DNA of 64,000 nucleotides, taken from positions 1,860,001 to 1,924,000 of the forward strand of contig JACCLO010000003.1 in assembly GCA_029448655.1 (NCBI GenBank). The letters run 5' to 3'. Positions within the stretch are counted from its first letter, which is position 1. The number at the start of each line of letters is the position of its first letter. The notes beneath the pieces are model-generated. The model made no database searches, was not told the origin of the DNA, and saw only the letters and a list, made by a program, of their open reading frames with translations. Shown here in pieces: positions 1 through 12,434 of the stretch. The translations under genes were made by a program, and so were the position numbers. The stretch comes from Wolfiporia cocos. Its lineage: Eukaryota > Basidiomycota > Agaricomycetes > Polyporales > Phaeolaceae.

Positions 1-1054
1 TAGCGACAGGCGATGCCGTTGATTTGGACAGTGTAAGTGTTAGGGATCGGGGTGGGAGGTCTGGTATTACAAATCATGTCGAGGGAAGGTGTAGGTCCGA
101 TGGGGTGGTCGTACATGGGAGGTTCCAGGAGGGCTGTCATAGTTTGATCAACCCAAAGCGGTCTGCATGATTGAGGAGGAGAATCGTCGGTGGTGTCCGC
201 AGGGGTAGCCACGGAGGGAGGAGTGGTTATGGGTGAAGGGAGTGGGGGTGCGGATGGGATGGGTGATTGAGAGACGGGTGAGCGAATTGGGGGAGTGAGA
301 CGTCGGCCATCAGGGCCAAAATATTGGGGAAACATGGCACGTTCAGCAGGGGTGCCATAATTGATGGCGTAGTCTTCGGCGGATAGTTCCGAAGGAGTGG
401 GCGTGGGCGAGTTGTGGGTGAGTTGGGGGTGAGCAGTGTCGTCCGAATCCGCTGTATGAGCGGATGGTGTGGGGGAGTGGTTGCGTGTGGGAGGAGGCGG
501 TGGGGTAGTGGACTGTTTAGGTGATTTGACGGTGACAGTCGGGGGTGGGGTAATCGCTGGTGAGGTTACAGGAGGGGTAGGGTTGGGAGTAGGTGGTTTG
601 TTGGGTACCCAATGGAGTTTGGGCAGGGGTGTTTTGCGTCGTGGAATTCGGGATGTGGTGACTAAGCGTTTGATGTATGGCGCCTGATGGGTCTGGATAG
701 TGGTGCGTGCAGCAGGCGGTGAGGGTGGAGGTGTGGGAATAGGGTAGGGCATAGGGTTGGGAAAAGTAGGCGCCAGAATGGCGTCTAAGTGGTTGGCGAG
801 TTGGCGGACTGTGTCTCGCACTGTGAGTAAGGTGAGGGCTTCGGTGTGAGAGATTTCGTCAGCTCCATGTTGGATTGCGGTAAAGAGGTAGGATACGTGA
901 GTCTTCCAAAGTGGAAGAGCATAGTTGGAGGAGTTGGTTTCGTGTGCCCGGTGGATACTCTGGGCAGCATTGAAAAGTAGATCAAATGCAAAGGTGGCTG
1001 ATGTGGTTTCGGTTTGGACCCTCTGGGTGTTGGGGACGGTGCGTTGGGTGTTCA
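1..1054 (-). CDS. Proline-rich hypothetical protein, partial at the window edge
   Basis: An open frame of 351 codons runs from an ATG at 1054 to base 1 without a stop, so the 3' end lies outside the window. An in-frame TAG lies about 54 nt upstream of the ATG, so this is the first start. Residues 1-105 look folded and partly helical (an FDLLFNAAQSIHRAHET segment). From about residue 105 the chain is rich in Pro, Thr and Ser with PPP and TPP runs, and the coding strand is strongly pyrimidine-biased. No intron is needed. I recognise no domain. The layout (short helical head, long Pro/Ser/Thr region, uninterrupted frame) would suit a first ORF of a retroelement, but it could also be a host protein; this is inference. 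That the frame is real is fairly secure because 1 kb without a stop is unlikely by chance. Confidence 0.6.
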
Positions 1055-1571
1055 TGGTGGGAGAGACGGTGCGTGGGGGTCGGCGTATGGGTGGACGGTA
1101 CGTGAGCGCCTAAGGCGATGGTGGTGGTAAGAGAGAAAGGAGGGTTGGCTTTGTGACTCTACATGTGAGCTCTTAGAAGTGCCAGTAGCACTAAGCTAGC
1201 GCCATCAAAATACAAAGCGACGAATCGGCGATCGATCATTGGCAGATCAGTACTTCAGTGCATATCCCCAGTCGCAAAGTTTCCATTGATTGGACGTCCA
1301 ATCCATCAGCAAGCAGCAGCTACTGCGAGGTCGTATGTCAAACTACAGCCCTAGTCAAATTGGCCAGTCGATGCCTACTCCGAGCACACGACTTTTCCAT
1401 TGATACTGCGGGTGCAATTGCACAATGAACAGAACAAAGCATCAGTAGCATACTCATACAATTAGTAGTGCATAACAGCACGAGCCAAGCGTAAACAGAT
1501 ATAGTACGTCGCAGCATGAGGTAGGAATGCCACCTAAATATCACGGAATTTAATGCGGTCTGACCAGACTC
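1055..1571. other. Intergenic, no gene seen
   Basis: This lies between the start of the proline-rich ORF and the 3' end of the Ppo gene. Only short frames occur. It should hold the promoter of the first gene and the 3' UTR of the second. Confidence 0.5.
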
Positions 1572-4500
1572 TTATTCGAACTAGATAAAGCGCCACAAGT
1601 CAGCCTCTGCCTTGCGCTTGACGGCCCTTGCGCTTGACGGCCAGAAGCAACCGCAACGCACCTGGATGACCATCGACGTCGCCCACGGCGTGAGCTCCTG
1701 CTTCTCCGAGAGGTACAGGAACGTGCTCGTCCTCTGCGCATCCGTCTTGAATCTGTAGTCACATTCATTATCAGCCCGTCCACGACCCAACCCATAAGCT
1801 TGCAACCAGCACACACACCTCTTGAGCGTGCCCGATTTCCCCGGCGCCCGGTGCACGTTCCGGAAGCTGAACACCGCGCGCAGGACCTGGGCAATTATCT
1901 ACACAAACGCGCACCTGAATTAGCCACGACAGCGAGAGAGTGGTGAGGGACAAGGGACGCACCCGCGAAGAGAGCTCGCGCCCGAGGCACCGCGCCGCGC
2001 CGTCGCCCACGAGGTAGCGCTCCACCGGGCTGCGGTGCGGATTGACCTGAGACGCGTCCGCGAAGACGTGGTTCTGTCGTATCAAAGGAGCGTGGGAAAA
2101 TAGATTGAGAGGGAGTAACGGAAGGGACGCACATCAAGGTCTGCGCTCGCGATGTCGACAAAGATAGTGTCGCCTGCTTTGAGCGATTGGCCGCCGATGG
2201 ATACTGAGCGGGTAGCTTGGCCTGTCGATACGTGTCAGCCATGTAGTGATAGGGAGCACGAGAGGGGACGCACGGTACACTCCACGGAACGTCGGTTCAA
2301 GGCCTGTATAACAAGTGAATCAGCATCGAAACGAACCGGAAGCGGGCGCACGCACGCAGAGCCTCAAGGACATATCCCTGCAACTCCCCATCCTCCTGCG
2401 TGCTCAGTTTTGTCTTCGTCGCAAGCTGCTCCACGCCCGTCTGTTCGCGAACGTCGAGATAGAAGTTCACCACGTTGATGATCGCTGTTCAATCGCATCC
2501 CTATCGTCAGCATCCATACATCTCGCCACGAGGGAAGCGCGGCAGACCTTGTGACATCTCGACCGTCGCGCCGACAAGGACGGCGAGGAGCATGTTCGCG
2601 AGCGTGTCGGCCGGGTAGCCGAGCTGCGCGAGCCGCTCCGAGAGCACGTCGTGGCTGCTTCTTTCCCGTCCCGTGAAGAGTCCTGTGAGCGTCTCTACGA
2701 AGCCTACGATAGACAGCTGTATAGTTGGAACGCAGAGGTCAGCGGCCACGCAAAGCTGATCTCTGGGAGGGAAACGAACTCGAGAGGACGCGTTGAGGGA
2801 GGTTTTTATGATACCGAGCAGCTTCTGGATGTCGGCCCTGACTCTCTGCTCGAGCTTGAGCAGCTTCGCAGAGTCAACGTCCAGGAAAAGGAACCTGCGT
2901 CACATGTGAGTTTCCAGATTCGCGCGGATGACGACATGAAGTGCTCACGAGTAGATATCAGAGATCGTGCCGAACAACTCCTGTGGCGTGTAGTCGCCGT
3001 CGTTCGAGTTTGGCTTGCTCTTCAAGCGGATACCGACCTAGGGCAAGCCATGATGAGCCCGCGCTGACTCCAAGCTGGCGGTAGGAAAGGGACATACAAA
3101 TTTACTGGCCCAGTGGATAGGCGCGTACTTGACGACGTCCCGCATGAGGTCGACATGCCGCGTGAGGGTGCCAACGGAAGTGTACGACTGGCTCAACATG
3201 AGCTCGCGCGTCTTTTGGTAAATCGAATCGATAATGCCGCCTGAGAACTCCTCGAGAACGACGAGCATCGCACGCTGCTCCCGCGCCGCACGGGCGGGGT
3301 CGTCCGAGGCTATGAAGAACCTACACAACCCAAAATGTCATCATCATCATCCCGCAGCCTCTCGCCGGGAACACACCCACCCTTGTCCACTGATCACCTT
3401 GCTCCCGCGGCTCGCAAACTGCGGGCTGAACGGCTCCTCGTCCGCGAGCGCCTGCGCGACCCCCACATACGCGCTCACCTCGCGCACGGGCGGGGCGGTC
3501 ACGGGCGGCGAGAGGTCGTACGTCTTGATGTCCCCGAGGCGCGTGAGGACCGCGTCCATCGCCTCGGGCGTCATGAGCGGGAACCACGTGTACGAGCTGT
3601 TGCTCGCGAACTGGTCCGGCAGCGTGCGCAGGAGGAGCCGGCCGAGCATGCTCCCGTACCCCGGCGCGTCCGGGTTCCGCTGGCAGTCCGCGAAGCCCCA
3701 GCAGGTCATGTTGTACGGCGTGTAGTCCGCGGTGAAGAAGCGGTCCCCGCGCGTGAGCGCGATGGCGTCGCTCAGGATGGCGCGGCTGATCGTGTATCCT
3801 GCGATGCGCGTCGCGGTCGGTGGATGTCAGAAGATGAATGCTGGGACGGCACGCACCTGGGCACAGGCCGGCGCCCTCGATGACCGGCTTGGCGGCCTCC
3901 GCCTGCAGCCCGACATATAGCTCAAGGCGGTCGATGCTTCCATAGAGCTTCTCAGCCGCCCTCGCGATCTCAGGGTCCGGGTTCCACTCCAGGAAGCTTG
4001 CGTATGCTGTGCGGCGGTCATAATAAGAACCAGCAGCCGCGGTGCTTCGAGAAGTATCAACTCACGCTTCAGACCAAGGAACTAATGGATGTGCAATGTT
4101 AGATACAAGCGCGCGGAGAACCTGCACGGCGACGCACCTTGCGGAAGTCATTCAGCGAGCAGCAGCCCCACTGTCTGTTCGACTCGATGCCCATGATCTC
4201 GTGCAAGCGCATCACATGCGGCGTGCCGCGCGCCTGGAAGGCAGCAGCAGGGTGGCTCGTGCTGTACGAGCAAGTCGTCAGACCCGTGGCCGACACAAAC
4301 ACCAAGTGCTCAGGAAAACGCACGCGTTCTGAATGATCTTCGCCAACTCATCGTCCTTGAACGCCCCAGTGGTGGGCTGTCGCTGCAAGCTGCACGAAAC
4401 CGCTCAGCGTGGCGAACAAGAGCCTCGGGCGGGCGCACTGACTTTCCGAACGTCCAATGCGTCACGTCGGGCTCCATCTTGGCCAGCTCCTGCGCCGTCT

Positions 4501-6339
4501 TGCGGAAGTCTGCGATCGTGACCTGCACAAACGGTGAGCGCACGCCGTCGCGCATGCGGGACCACGCACCCCATCCCACGTCTTGTTCGGGAAGATCTGC
4601 TTGAACTGCTGCTCGATCCACTTCTCGTCCTGCACGGACGTCGTCGCGTGCCAGCGGTAGAGGCAGTTGAACTAGCACGCTCGTCCGTTCAGCGTTCCGC
4701 ACCGCGTCACAATCGCTTTCGTAGCCACGCACCTCAACGCTGCACACGTTCCCGCGCCCGCGCTCAAAGAGCGTGTGGTCCTTCTGCCTGATTTCCTACA
4801 GCCGCCAAACGCGCCGTGAGCACACAATAAGGAGAAACAACGCATATGCGCCGCGCACCCCGAACGGGTCCAGGCTCCAGCTGTTCCCCTGGCGCACGAG
4901 CCCGAGGATGGCGCTGAAGTAGTCACTGAACACGACCGACGCGAACCACGCGCAGTTGCACAGGCGCGCGGTCTGGAAGATCTCCTCCTCTTGTTTGAGC
5001 AGAACCGAGCTCCGCTGCGGGTCATCCGCGCTCAGGCTCGCCGGGTCGACGTAGTGCCCGCGCTCGTTCAGCTGGAGGAGCATCCGCGCGATGTACTACC
5101 GCGCATACGAAACGCCGTGTCAGCACCGAAGAACGGGTAAGGCAGGCGCGCTCACGTTGTGGTTCCTGTTGAACAGCACGAGCAGCACGCAGACCGCCGG
5201 CGGGAGGAGGAGCAGCCGGTCCTCCGCGAACGTGTCCGGGTGGAGCAGCCCGCGGCCGTCGCGCACGCGGATCTTGTCCTGCGCCGCCTGGTCGTTCCCG
5301 TACAGCGGCGCGAGGTCGACGTACGACGACGTCTCGTTGATGCTTACGTCGTTGTGCTTCGTGCGGAATACCCTGGACACGCGCGCTCAGCCCCCGCTCT
5401 CCCCGGGACAATCAGCACCTGGCGAGGACGACTCACGAGTGGATCACGAGCGCGGCGAACGAGAACATCATGCTGGACAGCCCCGCGGGGTGCTTCACGA
5501 ACTGCGGCACGTCGGTGTCAGCTGTGCGCGGGCAACTTGGAGGAATCACGCACGGCCTCGCGGCGGAGCAGCGTGTCAAAGACGAGCCCCGCGTCGGGCA
5601 GCTCGTTCGTCGGGAGCGGGTGCGTCTGCTGCACGGAGCGCGCGTACGGCGTGCCGGCCTTGCCCATGTCCGGCACGGACATGTTGTTGTTCGACCCGTC
5701 CGCGGTGCGCCACGAGTAGCGCTCGCCGACGTACGTCTCGGGCGGGTGCGCGAGGTCGTTGTACACTGCGCGGGGTCAGCGTGCGGGGCGAGGCAGCGGG
5801 CGCGGTACGCACGCAGCTCGACGGTCGCGTTGGACAGCGTCTGCCCGAACGCGGTGTCCGCGTGGTTGGAGAGGAAGACGAGGATGTGCTCCAGCTGGGA
5901 GGTGCCCGTTGAGCGGTCGGCGGCGCGCCGAAAGATGTGGCCGTCTTACCAGCATTTTCCTGTCGTCGATGCCATCGGGGTGCTTGAGGACATCCAACAG
6001 GGCCGGCTGCGCACGGGGTGGTGGTTTGTCTTCGAAACTCGCTTATGTGCGATGCTGCGACGTACCACAGTCTGGAGATCCCAGCTTATCGTGCCGCCGC
6101 TCTTGATCTAGCAATCCAGAGTGAGCCCAGCCAGTGGCATGCAATGCATGAGACGGCACCTGGTCGCGGAAGCTTTGGAGCAGCTTTTCCGCATGAGCGG
6201 TGGCATCATGCTCTGCGCGGGAGAAGTCGTTCTCCTGGAATGTCGAATGGTCTTATCAAACCCACGAAGCGCGCTCTAGGAATAAACGGCTCACCACGGA
6301 GGATGTATAGGTCGAGAAGCGGCTCAGGCGCGAGGTCAT
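1572..6339 (-). CDS. ppo: Psi-producing oxygenase / linoleate diol synthase (heme peroxidase-P450 fusion)
   Basis: By family, Ppo enzymes dioxygenate linoleate at C8 with a cyclooxygenase-like peroxidase domain; the C-terminal P450 domain isomerises the hydroperoxide, giving oxylipin (psi factor) signals. Spliced exons show KHPDGIDDRKML near the N-terminus, ADGSNNN, GKAGTPYARSVQ, the distal-heme segment ALVIHS, NETSSYVDLAPLYG, LPPAVCVLLVLFNRNHN, and YRWHAT with the proximal His and radical Tyr. The P450 half has VVKYAPIHWASKF, an ExxR helix (EALRLEP) and the heme-thiolate motif GDGAARCLG, so both active sites look intact. About 27 short introns are needed. The start ATG (MTSRLSRF) is 55 bp below a TATA box. 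The last exon is inferred: reading through ends at 1581, but a final intron with a TATCTAG acceptor gives TSMVIQFE and a stop at 1572-1574, closer to the family's usual end. Confidence 0.93.
1611..1642. repeat. Tandem 16-bp duplication in the last Ppo intron
   Basis: The unit CTTGCGCTTGACGGCC occurs twice head to tail (1611-1626 and 1627-1642). It falls in the inferred last intron, or in the coding tail if that intron is not used, where it would add a repeated AVKRK-like stretch. Confidence 0.8.
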
Positions 6340-6393
6340 GGCGGCACAAAACAGGGGGAGGGTTCAGCGTTCCCTCGGGGCCAGCACGGGGGG

Positions 6394-6402
6394 CTTTATA
6401 CT
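6394..6402 (-). promoter_or_regulatory. TATA box of the Ppo gene
   Basis: On the minus strand the sequence reads AGTATAAAG, 55-63 bp before the chosen ATG at 6339. The spacing suits a core promoter with a short 5' UTR and supports that start. Confidence 0.6.
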
Positions 6403-8172
6403 GCAGAACGCCCTGGCACGTCCGCGCCAACGCGATTGCGGGGGTGGAGGGAAGGCTGTTAGCGTTTGAGAAGACGTGTCATGGACGCCGGCAGTTCACA
6501 AGCTACGGCGGAGGACCATTCAGGTGCGCCATCTGACAAGGATTCGCGGGACAGCATGGATCCCTGCATGAAACCCGATCTGACGTCGTAATTGCAGGCC
6601 CTAGTTGGGAGCGCCTGCTGATGCGCCCGCCTGTGGCGCGCCTATGCGCTCCTACCGGCTAGGAGGAACGTCGCTGGGACCAGCACCTTGCGAACGCATT
6701 GCACCTCGCGGGGAGGTGGTCTTCGATGCGAACCACAAGGGGCAAATCAGGAAGCCCACTTAGCCTTGCATTCAATTAAAGCACGATTGAAGCGATCGTC
6801 CCAGCGTCACTGAAAGCCGGTGAGCCGCTCCTGCCGATGGCCTCGCCGTGCTCCGATCTGGAGTCGGTACCACTTGTTACACCGCTCCAAGATTCGGTGT
6901 ATCCATACAGGTCAAGCACACCCCGAACGGACGGATTGGCGATTCTGCGAGCGATCAGCTGGCAGCGGGTCGGGGCACAAGATGGGTATCGCTCTTATCG
7001 CGCAATGAACACGGGATGGACTCAACGCTTCGAAGAAGGCTGTCGTGGCACGGGTGGCAGCCAATGGCGCATATACTAGCAGTGGGCAGAGGATTGACGT
7101 TGCAGGCAGACGCCGGAAGGGAAGCTCTGATGGAAAGCATACGAGAGCGTCCGAGTACTTACTTTGAAAGCGCCAAGGGCCAACATTGGTGCGACGGATG
7201 GATGCGCACACCACCGCTCGAGACCGCGTCGTGTCCAGAGCCAGCGGAGGGTGGACAGCACCGTAGTAAGTACTCTCTAGGCAGGAGTTCGCAGCCGCGG
7301 TCCCAAGTCACAAGGACAGGGGGGTTATGCAATTTCCAGATGCCGTCCCACGCGCTGTCCTCAGATTATGATATGCACGCCCATATCAACTATGTGCGGA
7401 TGTTGTTCGCCCGCATGCTCGAATCATTCAGCCCCGCGACGTACAAATGAAAGAGCAGCTGCTGAGTTTAGATTTCTGAACAATCAATGGAAGATTGCGT
7501 GAATTTGACTGAAGACTACGGTCGGTCAGGTCAACTATTCGCATTTTGCGATTCTGCATTGGACGGTTTGCGTTCGACGCGGCCCCTTCTCGCCCCGCCC
7601 CTCAGCTGTATCATTGGCACTTGTTACGCCAAAAATCGGTGCTGCACAGCCGCTGGTTCAGGCAACCATAGCTGTGTTGCACCGGTACCAAGGCTCATGT
7701 TGAAGATCTCATACTTTGTTCCTGAGACTTGGTACCTGCACCACGCAGCTACAGGCGGCCTGATTGCTCAAACCAGCAGCTACGCGGCGCCAATTAGTGG
7801 CGCGGCGAGCATCAATACATGGGCCAATTTGACCGACAAGCGAGAGGGGTGTTAGATGCGAAAGTGCAAATCGCAAAACGTTGACGTGATGCGCCTGGCC
7901 AACGGTAGAAGATTTGATTGCTGGGCAGAGCGCAGAGCGCAGTCGACGACCGTGTATTTGAACAAGCTCTTGCATTACGGAATGCAAAGCCTCGTGGTCC
8001 GAGGGAAAAATGAGACCACACAGTTCGCATGGATGAGAGACAAACGCATAGGCGCTCAGCAATGGCGGCCACGTGGAACATCCAGCATTATGGGCGTCTG
8101 CAGCCGTTAGCAAGTACCAAGCTACATTTACATCCTCCGCACAATCTAGGCTGCCCTATCACTGAGCATACG
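6403..8172. other. Intergenic between divergent Ppo and epsilon-COP genes, no gene seen
   Basis: Several overlapping frames of 60-200 codons occur on both strands (the longest 6848-7450, plus). None shows a recognisable motif, a convincing start context or a spliceable partner, so I treat them as chance. The stretch should contain the two divergent promoters. Confidence 0.5.
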
Positions 8173-9310
8173 ATGGACTCCTCGGAGCTATACCACGTCA
8201 AGCAGCAATTCTTCCTTGGTGCGTTGACTCAGCGCGGCCTAGCCGACTCGGCGTTCTCACCGCGCATCCCCGACAGGTGCCTACCACTCGCTCGCCGAGC
8301 AGCCGCTCCCGGACCCCGCCTCGGCCGACTACACGCCCATCCTCGTCTACAAGGCGCGCGCGCAGATCGCCCTCGACCGCCCGGACCTCGCCGCGCAGCT
8401 CGTCCCCGCGGACACGGAGAGCGTCGCGCTCAAGGCGGTGTCCGCGCTCGCGCGCTTCGCCGCCGCCGCGGCGGGCGAGCGGGACGCGGCGCTCGAGGAG
8501 CTGCGCGACCTGTGCGTCGAGATCGAGGGCGACGACGGCGACGCGGACGCGCGCGAGCGCGGCGCGGTGCGCGTCCTCGCGGGCACGGCGTTCGCGCGGG
8601 CGGGCGAGGTCGAGGAGGCGCTCGAGACGCTCGGCGCGGGGACGACGACGGAGAACCTCGAGGCGTGCGTGTCTTGCTTTCCCTGCGTCGCCCGCGACTC
8701 CGCTCACCAGCGCCCGCCGCCCCGGCGGACACAGCGTCGCGCTGACCGTGCACATCTACCTCTCGCTGAGCCGGGCCGACCTCGCGCGCAAGGAGCTCGA
8801 GCGCGCGAAGCGCTGGGCGGAGGACGACCTCCTCCTGCAGCTCATCGAGGCGTCCATCGGGCTCGCAGCGGGGCGCGACGGCTACGCGGACGCGGACGCG
8901 TTCTACACCGAGCAGCTCGCGAACCCGTCGCTCTCGTCGCCGCACCTCCTCACCGCGCGCGGCGTCACGCGCCTCCTCCGTGGCGAGATCGCCGGCGCAA
9001 AGTCGGACTTTGAGGAGGCCGTCGCGCAGCGCGGCGGCGCGCCGGACGCGGAGACGCTCGCGGGCATGGCCGTCGCGGCCGGGCTGGGCACCGCGAAGCA
9101 CGCGGAGGCGGACCAGCTGTTCAGGTGCGCAGAGCGGTGGCGTGCTCGGTGCGTTGGTGTTGCTGACGTCTTGCGCGCACTAGTCAATTGGCCACCGCAC
9201 ACCCGACACACCCCATGGTGGTGGACGTTGGACGCAAGGCAGAGCAGTTTGACGAGCTGTGTGCCAGATTTGTTGTACCCCCGCTTCCGGCTGCAGCCGC
9301 GGCTGCCTGA
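8173..9310 (+). CDS. SEC28: Coatomer subunit epsilon (epsilon-COP)
   Basis: Epsilon-COP is the TPR-like subunit that binds alpha-COP in the B-subcomplex of the COPI coat, which acts in Golgi-to-ER retrograde transport. The N-terminus MDSSELYHVKQQFFLG matches the family start. After the first intron comes GAYHSLAEQPLP and YKARAQIAL. The most diagnostic stretch crosses the second intron: TENLEA joined to VALTVHIYLSLSRADLARK. Helical repeats follow, with FEEAVAQRG and LAGMAVAAGLGTAKHAEAD. The last intron ends CACTAG, and the C-terminus reads SQLATAHPTHPMVVDVGRK before an Ala-rich tail and TGA at 9308-9310. Three phase-compatible introns and about 300 residues fit the family. Codon use is very GC-rich at third positions, as expected of a highly expressed gene. 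Confidence 0.93.
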
Positions 9311-9807
9311 TTGAGCCGCATTGGACTTTGGGTCTCGATGTTTGCGTGTGCCCGTCATAGTGTATCGCATGGTGCGTCACATTTTGGCCTCTCCATAACA
9401 TACATTTGGGCAGTCTAGCCGATCCCCACAAGTCGGATGTAGATGACGTCTGGGTACTACTTTGGACAGCGAGAGTTGTGATACCTCACAATATTCCAAA
9501 TTTTCGTGCAGCGGCTCGTGGCGCAACCTGTATCATATATCTGCATCGTCAGCAGAGGATGCGATCAACGCGCCTCTTCGCTAAAACAAGATCGCACTCA
9601 GATCTAACTTATCAAATGCCGGGATGGAAGCAAAAGATCACAAATTCCATCGCACTGGCTGCCACGTCAAGTACAACAACATGAGCAAGATATGCATTCT
9701 TGGGCGCGATGGGCAACCCAGCCGCGCAGCTAGAAGAGCAAGCCACCGTACAGAAGCGCATGCGTCCAAGCAAACGGTAAATGCGATATGACAGATGAAA
9801 TCTAGTT
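9311..9807. other. Convergent intergenic spacer, no gene seen
   Basis: This is the tail-to-tail spacer between epsilon-COP (plus) and the next gene (minus). It is AT-richer than the coding regions and should hold the two 3' UTRs. Confidence 0.5.
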
Positions 9808-11155
9808 TCAGCGCGGATGCTCCACAATGACTGTGATTCTTTGTCCCATCACCGCCTTACCCAGCGGATGAGACTCGTCCTCCTCCGCAACGATATACAG
9901 CCTCCCGCCACATCCCGGCATCGTGTCCGCCTGCCCGGTACCACTCCTGAAAGTAACAGGAGCGGCACCTAGCTCCGACGACGCAGCAGGCTTAGTTTTT
10001 CTGCTCGTGTTGAGGATCCAGTGTGATAGGTTACTTTGCGTGCGCCTGATGGCCTTCGCACTCGAAGCTGATACGGCGGACGACTGTGAGAGCGGGGGAG
10101 CAGAGGAAGCCGGAGATGGAATTGAAGCAGGAGACTGGGACGTGGACTGGGAGGCCGACGTGGGCTGAGAGGTCGACGGGAAATGGGAGGTGTAGGCACG
10201 CCCGCGACTGCAGTCGCACTGGTAGGTCCCCGTCCATTTCTCAGTCGTCATAAAGGACGCACAGACTTCGTCACCGCAACTGGGCACATCGGATGTATTG
10301 AGTACGAAGCGTGCGCCCCGCGACCCGCGCGCGGGGCGGCGCCACTTTCACCGCGCTGGAATGCAAGACGGGGGCATGTGCGCACCTATGTGGGTATTTG
10401 ACGAACTTACGCAGCTCGGTCGACACCAATGTTACACGTTTCCGCTGTGGTACGCTCGGATCCGCCACAATGGAGTACATGCCGCGAAAGCGGACATACG
10501 GTAGCCGTTGCTGCTGCTGCTGAGACGCGCACGAATAGTAGAAGCTCTGCAGCGCAGACGAGAGCGCGCTGTACAGATCCTCCCCCGTCTGGTACACGTC
10601 GCAAGGCGCCACCAAGTCTGGGCCACTAGACACAGATGCCGTGGTACGACTGCTGGTTGGAAGCGCAGTAGCTTCTTGGATATGGAAAATAGGCTTCGCA
10701 GCCCGTTGCAACTCAACGGGAAGTGACTGGGCTGCCTTCCGCTTCCCGAGGAAGCTGTCCGCCATTTTTGAAGGGCCACTCGATACAGATACAGACACAG
10801 AGCTCGCGATTTGGCCTGGTTCTACCGCAAGCCCAGCCTGACCAGCGGTCATGTATGGCGTCTTCCAGCGTAGGCTGCCCGTCTCCGTTCGCCCTTCCTC
10901 AGCCCGCACATGCCTGTCACCTGCCCTCTGCTCCTGAAGACAGGCTGGACATATTGTGGTACCATCGTACGAGTGCGTTGCCCGCGCGCACGACGTGCAC
11001 AGCCCGACATATAGCTGCTTGCTCACAGAGTTGATGGGCTTTGGAGGCTCCCACTGCCTGAAGTGAGAGCCCGAGAATGGGTTAGCGCGGAGTACTCTAG
11101 AGCGGGCACTGGTAGTGTTCAAGCCAATAAGTGGTGAATTGGAGGAGCCGGACAT
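9808..11155 (-). CDS. Hypothetical protein with a CxxC...CxxC cluster
   Basis: The preferred start is MSGSSNSPLIG at 11155, about 140 bp below a TATA box; the frame opens 15 codons earlier without a better ATG. Near residue 55 is LYVGLCTSCARATHSYDG followed by TICPACLQ, two CxxC pairs 15 residues apart that could bind one zinc ion. The middle is low-complexity (a SVSVSVSS run, then a short Gln run from CAG repeats near 10510). The frame then changes; an intron with donor GTGCGC after KYPH and acceptor TGCCCAG joins in phase to SCGDEVCASF and QCDCSRGR, a second Cys-rich patch. A Ser/Pro-rich linker and a folded-looking tail (GGRLYIVAEEDESHPLGK) follow. Total about 413 residues. I do not recognise the family; a small zinc-binding domain is inference from the cysteines. 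Confidence 0.7.
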
Positions 11156-11296
11156 GATGCGACAGGAGAACAGACTCAACTTTGAAAGCCGCGATCGCAC
11201 CGCGTCGCGTCACAGTGTGACAGATCGCGCTTGCCTTTCCTTCAGTAGTACTACGCGTCGCATACTGGCAAGATACTGACTTCTGTCTTCTTTGAT

Positions 11297-11305
11297 CTTT
11301 ATATA
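11297..11305 (-). promoter_or_regulatory. TATA box of the CxxC protein gene
   Basis: The minus strand reads TATATAAAG here, about 142 bp before the ATG at 11155. Confidence 0.5.
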
Positions 11306-12434
11306 TCAGCATACGTGATATAGTGCCAGAGCATCTGGTATCACTGACTATCCTATGACCCGCTGATCACTCATCGACATCCTTAGCAGACGACCGGATG
11401 CCATCCAGGACTTGAAGAATGGCTGCAACAGCGAGATATACGAATATGGTTTCATGCGGATGATGATTAGAAGTCACTAGTCATCCCGAGCATGCAGCGT
11501 CTACAGACCTGAGATCAGACGAGGGCTGCTCATTCACACAATATCAGGTCCCAAGACATTTGTACTACTGCAAATATGCGGCGCTCTTAGCGGGATCTGC
11601 ATCTGCTTGATGCAGACCTACTTGTATGCAACATGTCAGTGCCTGTACTTTCATCATAGTATTTATCCGTCAGAATGGGGTGGTTATTACCGCTCTGGGC
11701 CGCCTTTTTAGACTTAGACCATTCAATGGCTTACAAATGCATACAGGTTCAATCGCTCAGTACTTCCTTTCGGCGTGCTTGTCCTTGAGGATGTGTATTT
11801 TCAGCCGTTTTGTCCTCAACGAGCTCCTTTTTCCTGCGCCAAAACCACGGTTACGCTGCGGCTGTACAAAGGATCGCTAAGATAGACCTAGGCTAGCCTG
11901 TACATTTCGGTGTACCCGAGCGCTGCATCCGTAAATTTGACACGATGAAGCTTGGACTCATGCATCGATGCATAATGACCCGGGTCCGCGAATGATGTTA
12001 TAGTTCTTCGTCTTACAGGCGAATCCTAACATGCATATTTAGATGCTCAATCTAGCAGAAATTTTGTGCATTGATTGGCGGCGAAGTTTAATCCGGGCAA
12101 TTCTGATTCTGTGCGTTCTCCTTCCTCATTGACAAATTTTTTTGACATTCATATCGTTTCTGGAACAACGTGTGCATAGGCATGCGGCGACCGTTAGCGT
12201 AGTAAGTTGTCGTTATCTGAATGCAGATTGGTCCAGACGATTCAGCGTGTATGGGTAGGCTTCCAATCCATTTCAAAATGCTAGGAGGTGAGATGCGTTA
12301 TACCTATTGCCTTTGTTCAGCACCGTGTTGTTTGCAGCGTGCACATATAGCGCCTCATAAATGTCTCAAGCCTCGACTGAACGCTCAGCGCTCATACCTC
12401 ACACTTGCCCTCTCATCGCATACAGAACTCCAGA
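11306..12434. other. Intergenic between divergent genes, no gene seen
   Basis: Only short frames are present (such as 11626-11880, plus) and none has recognisable motifs. The region holds the divergent promoters of the genes at 11155 and 12435. Confidence 0.5.

Noticed and set aside
6848..7450. 200-codon plus-strand frame downstream of the Ppo promoter
   Set aside because: Overlaps several equal-length frames on both strands, shows no motif or splice partner, and base composition does not resemble neighbouring genes.
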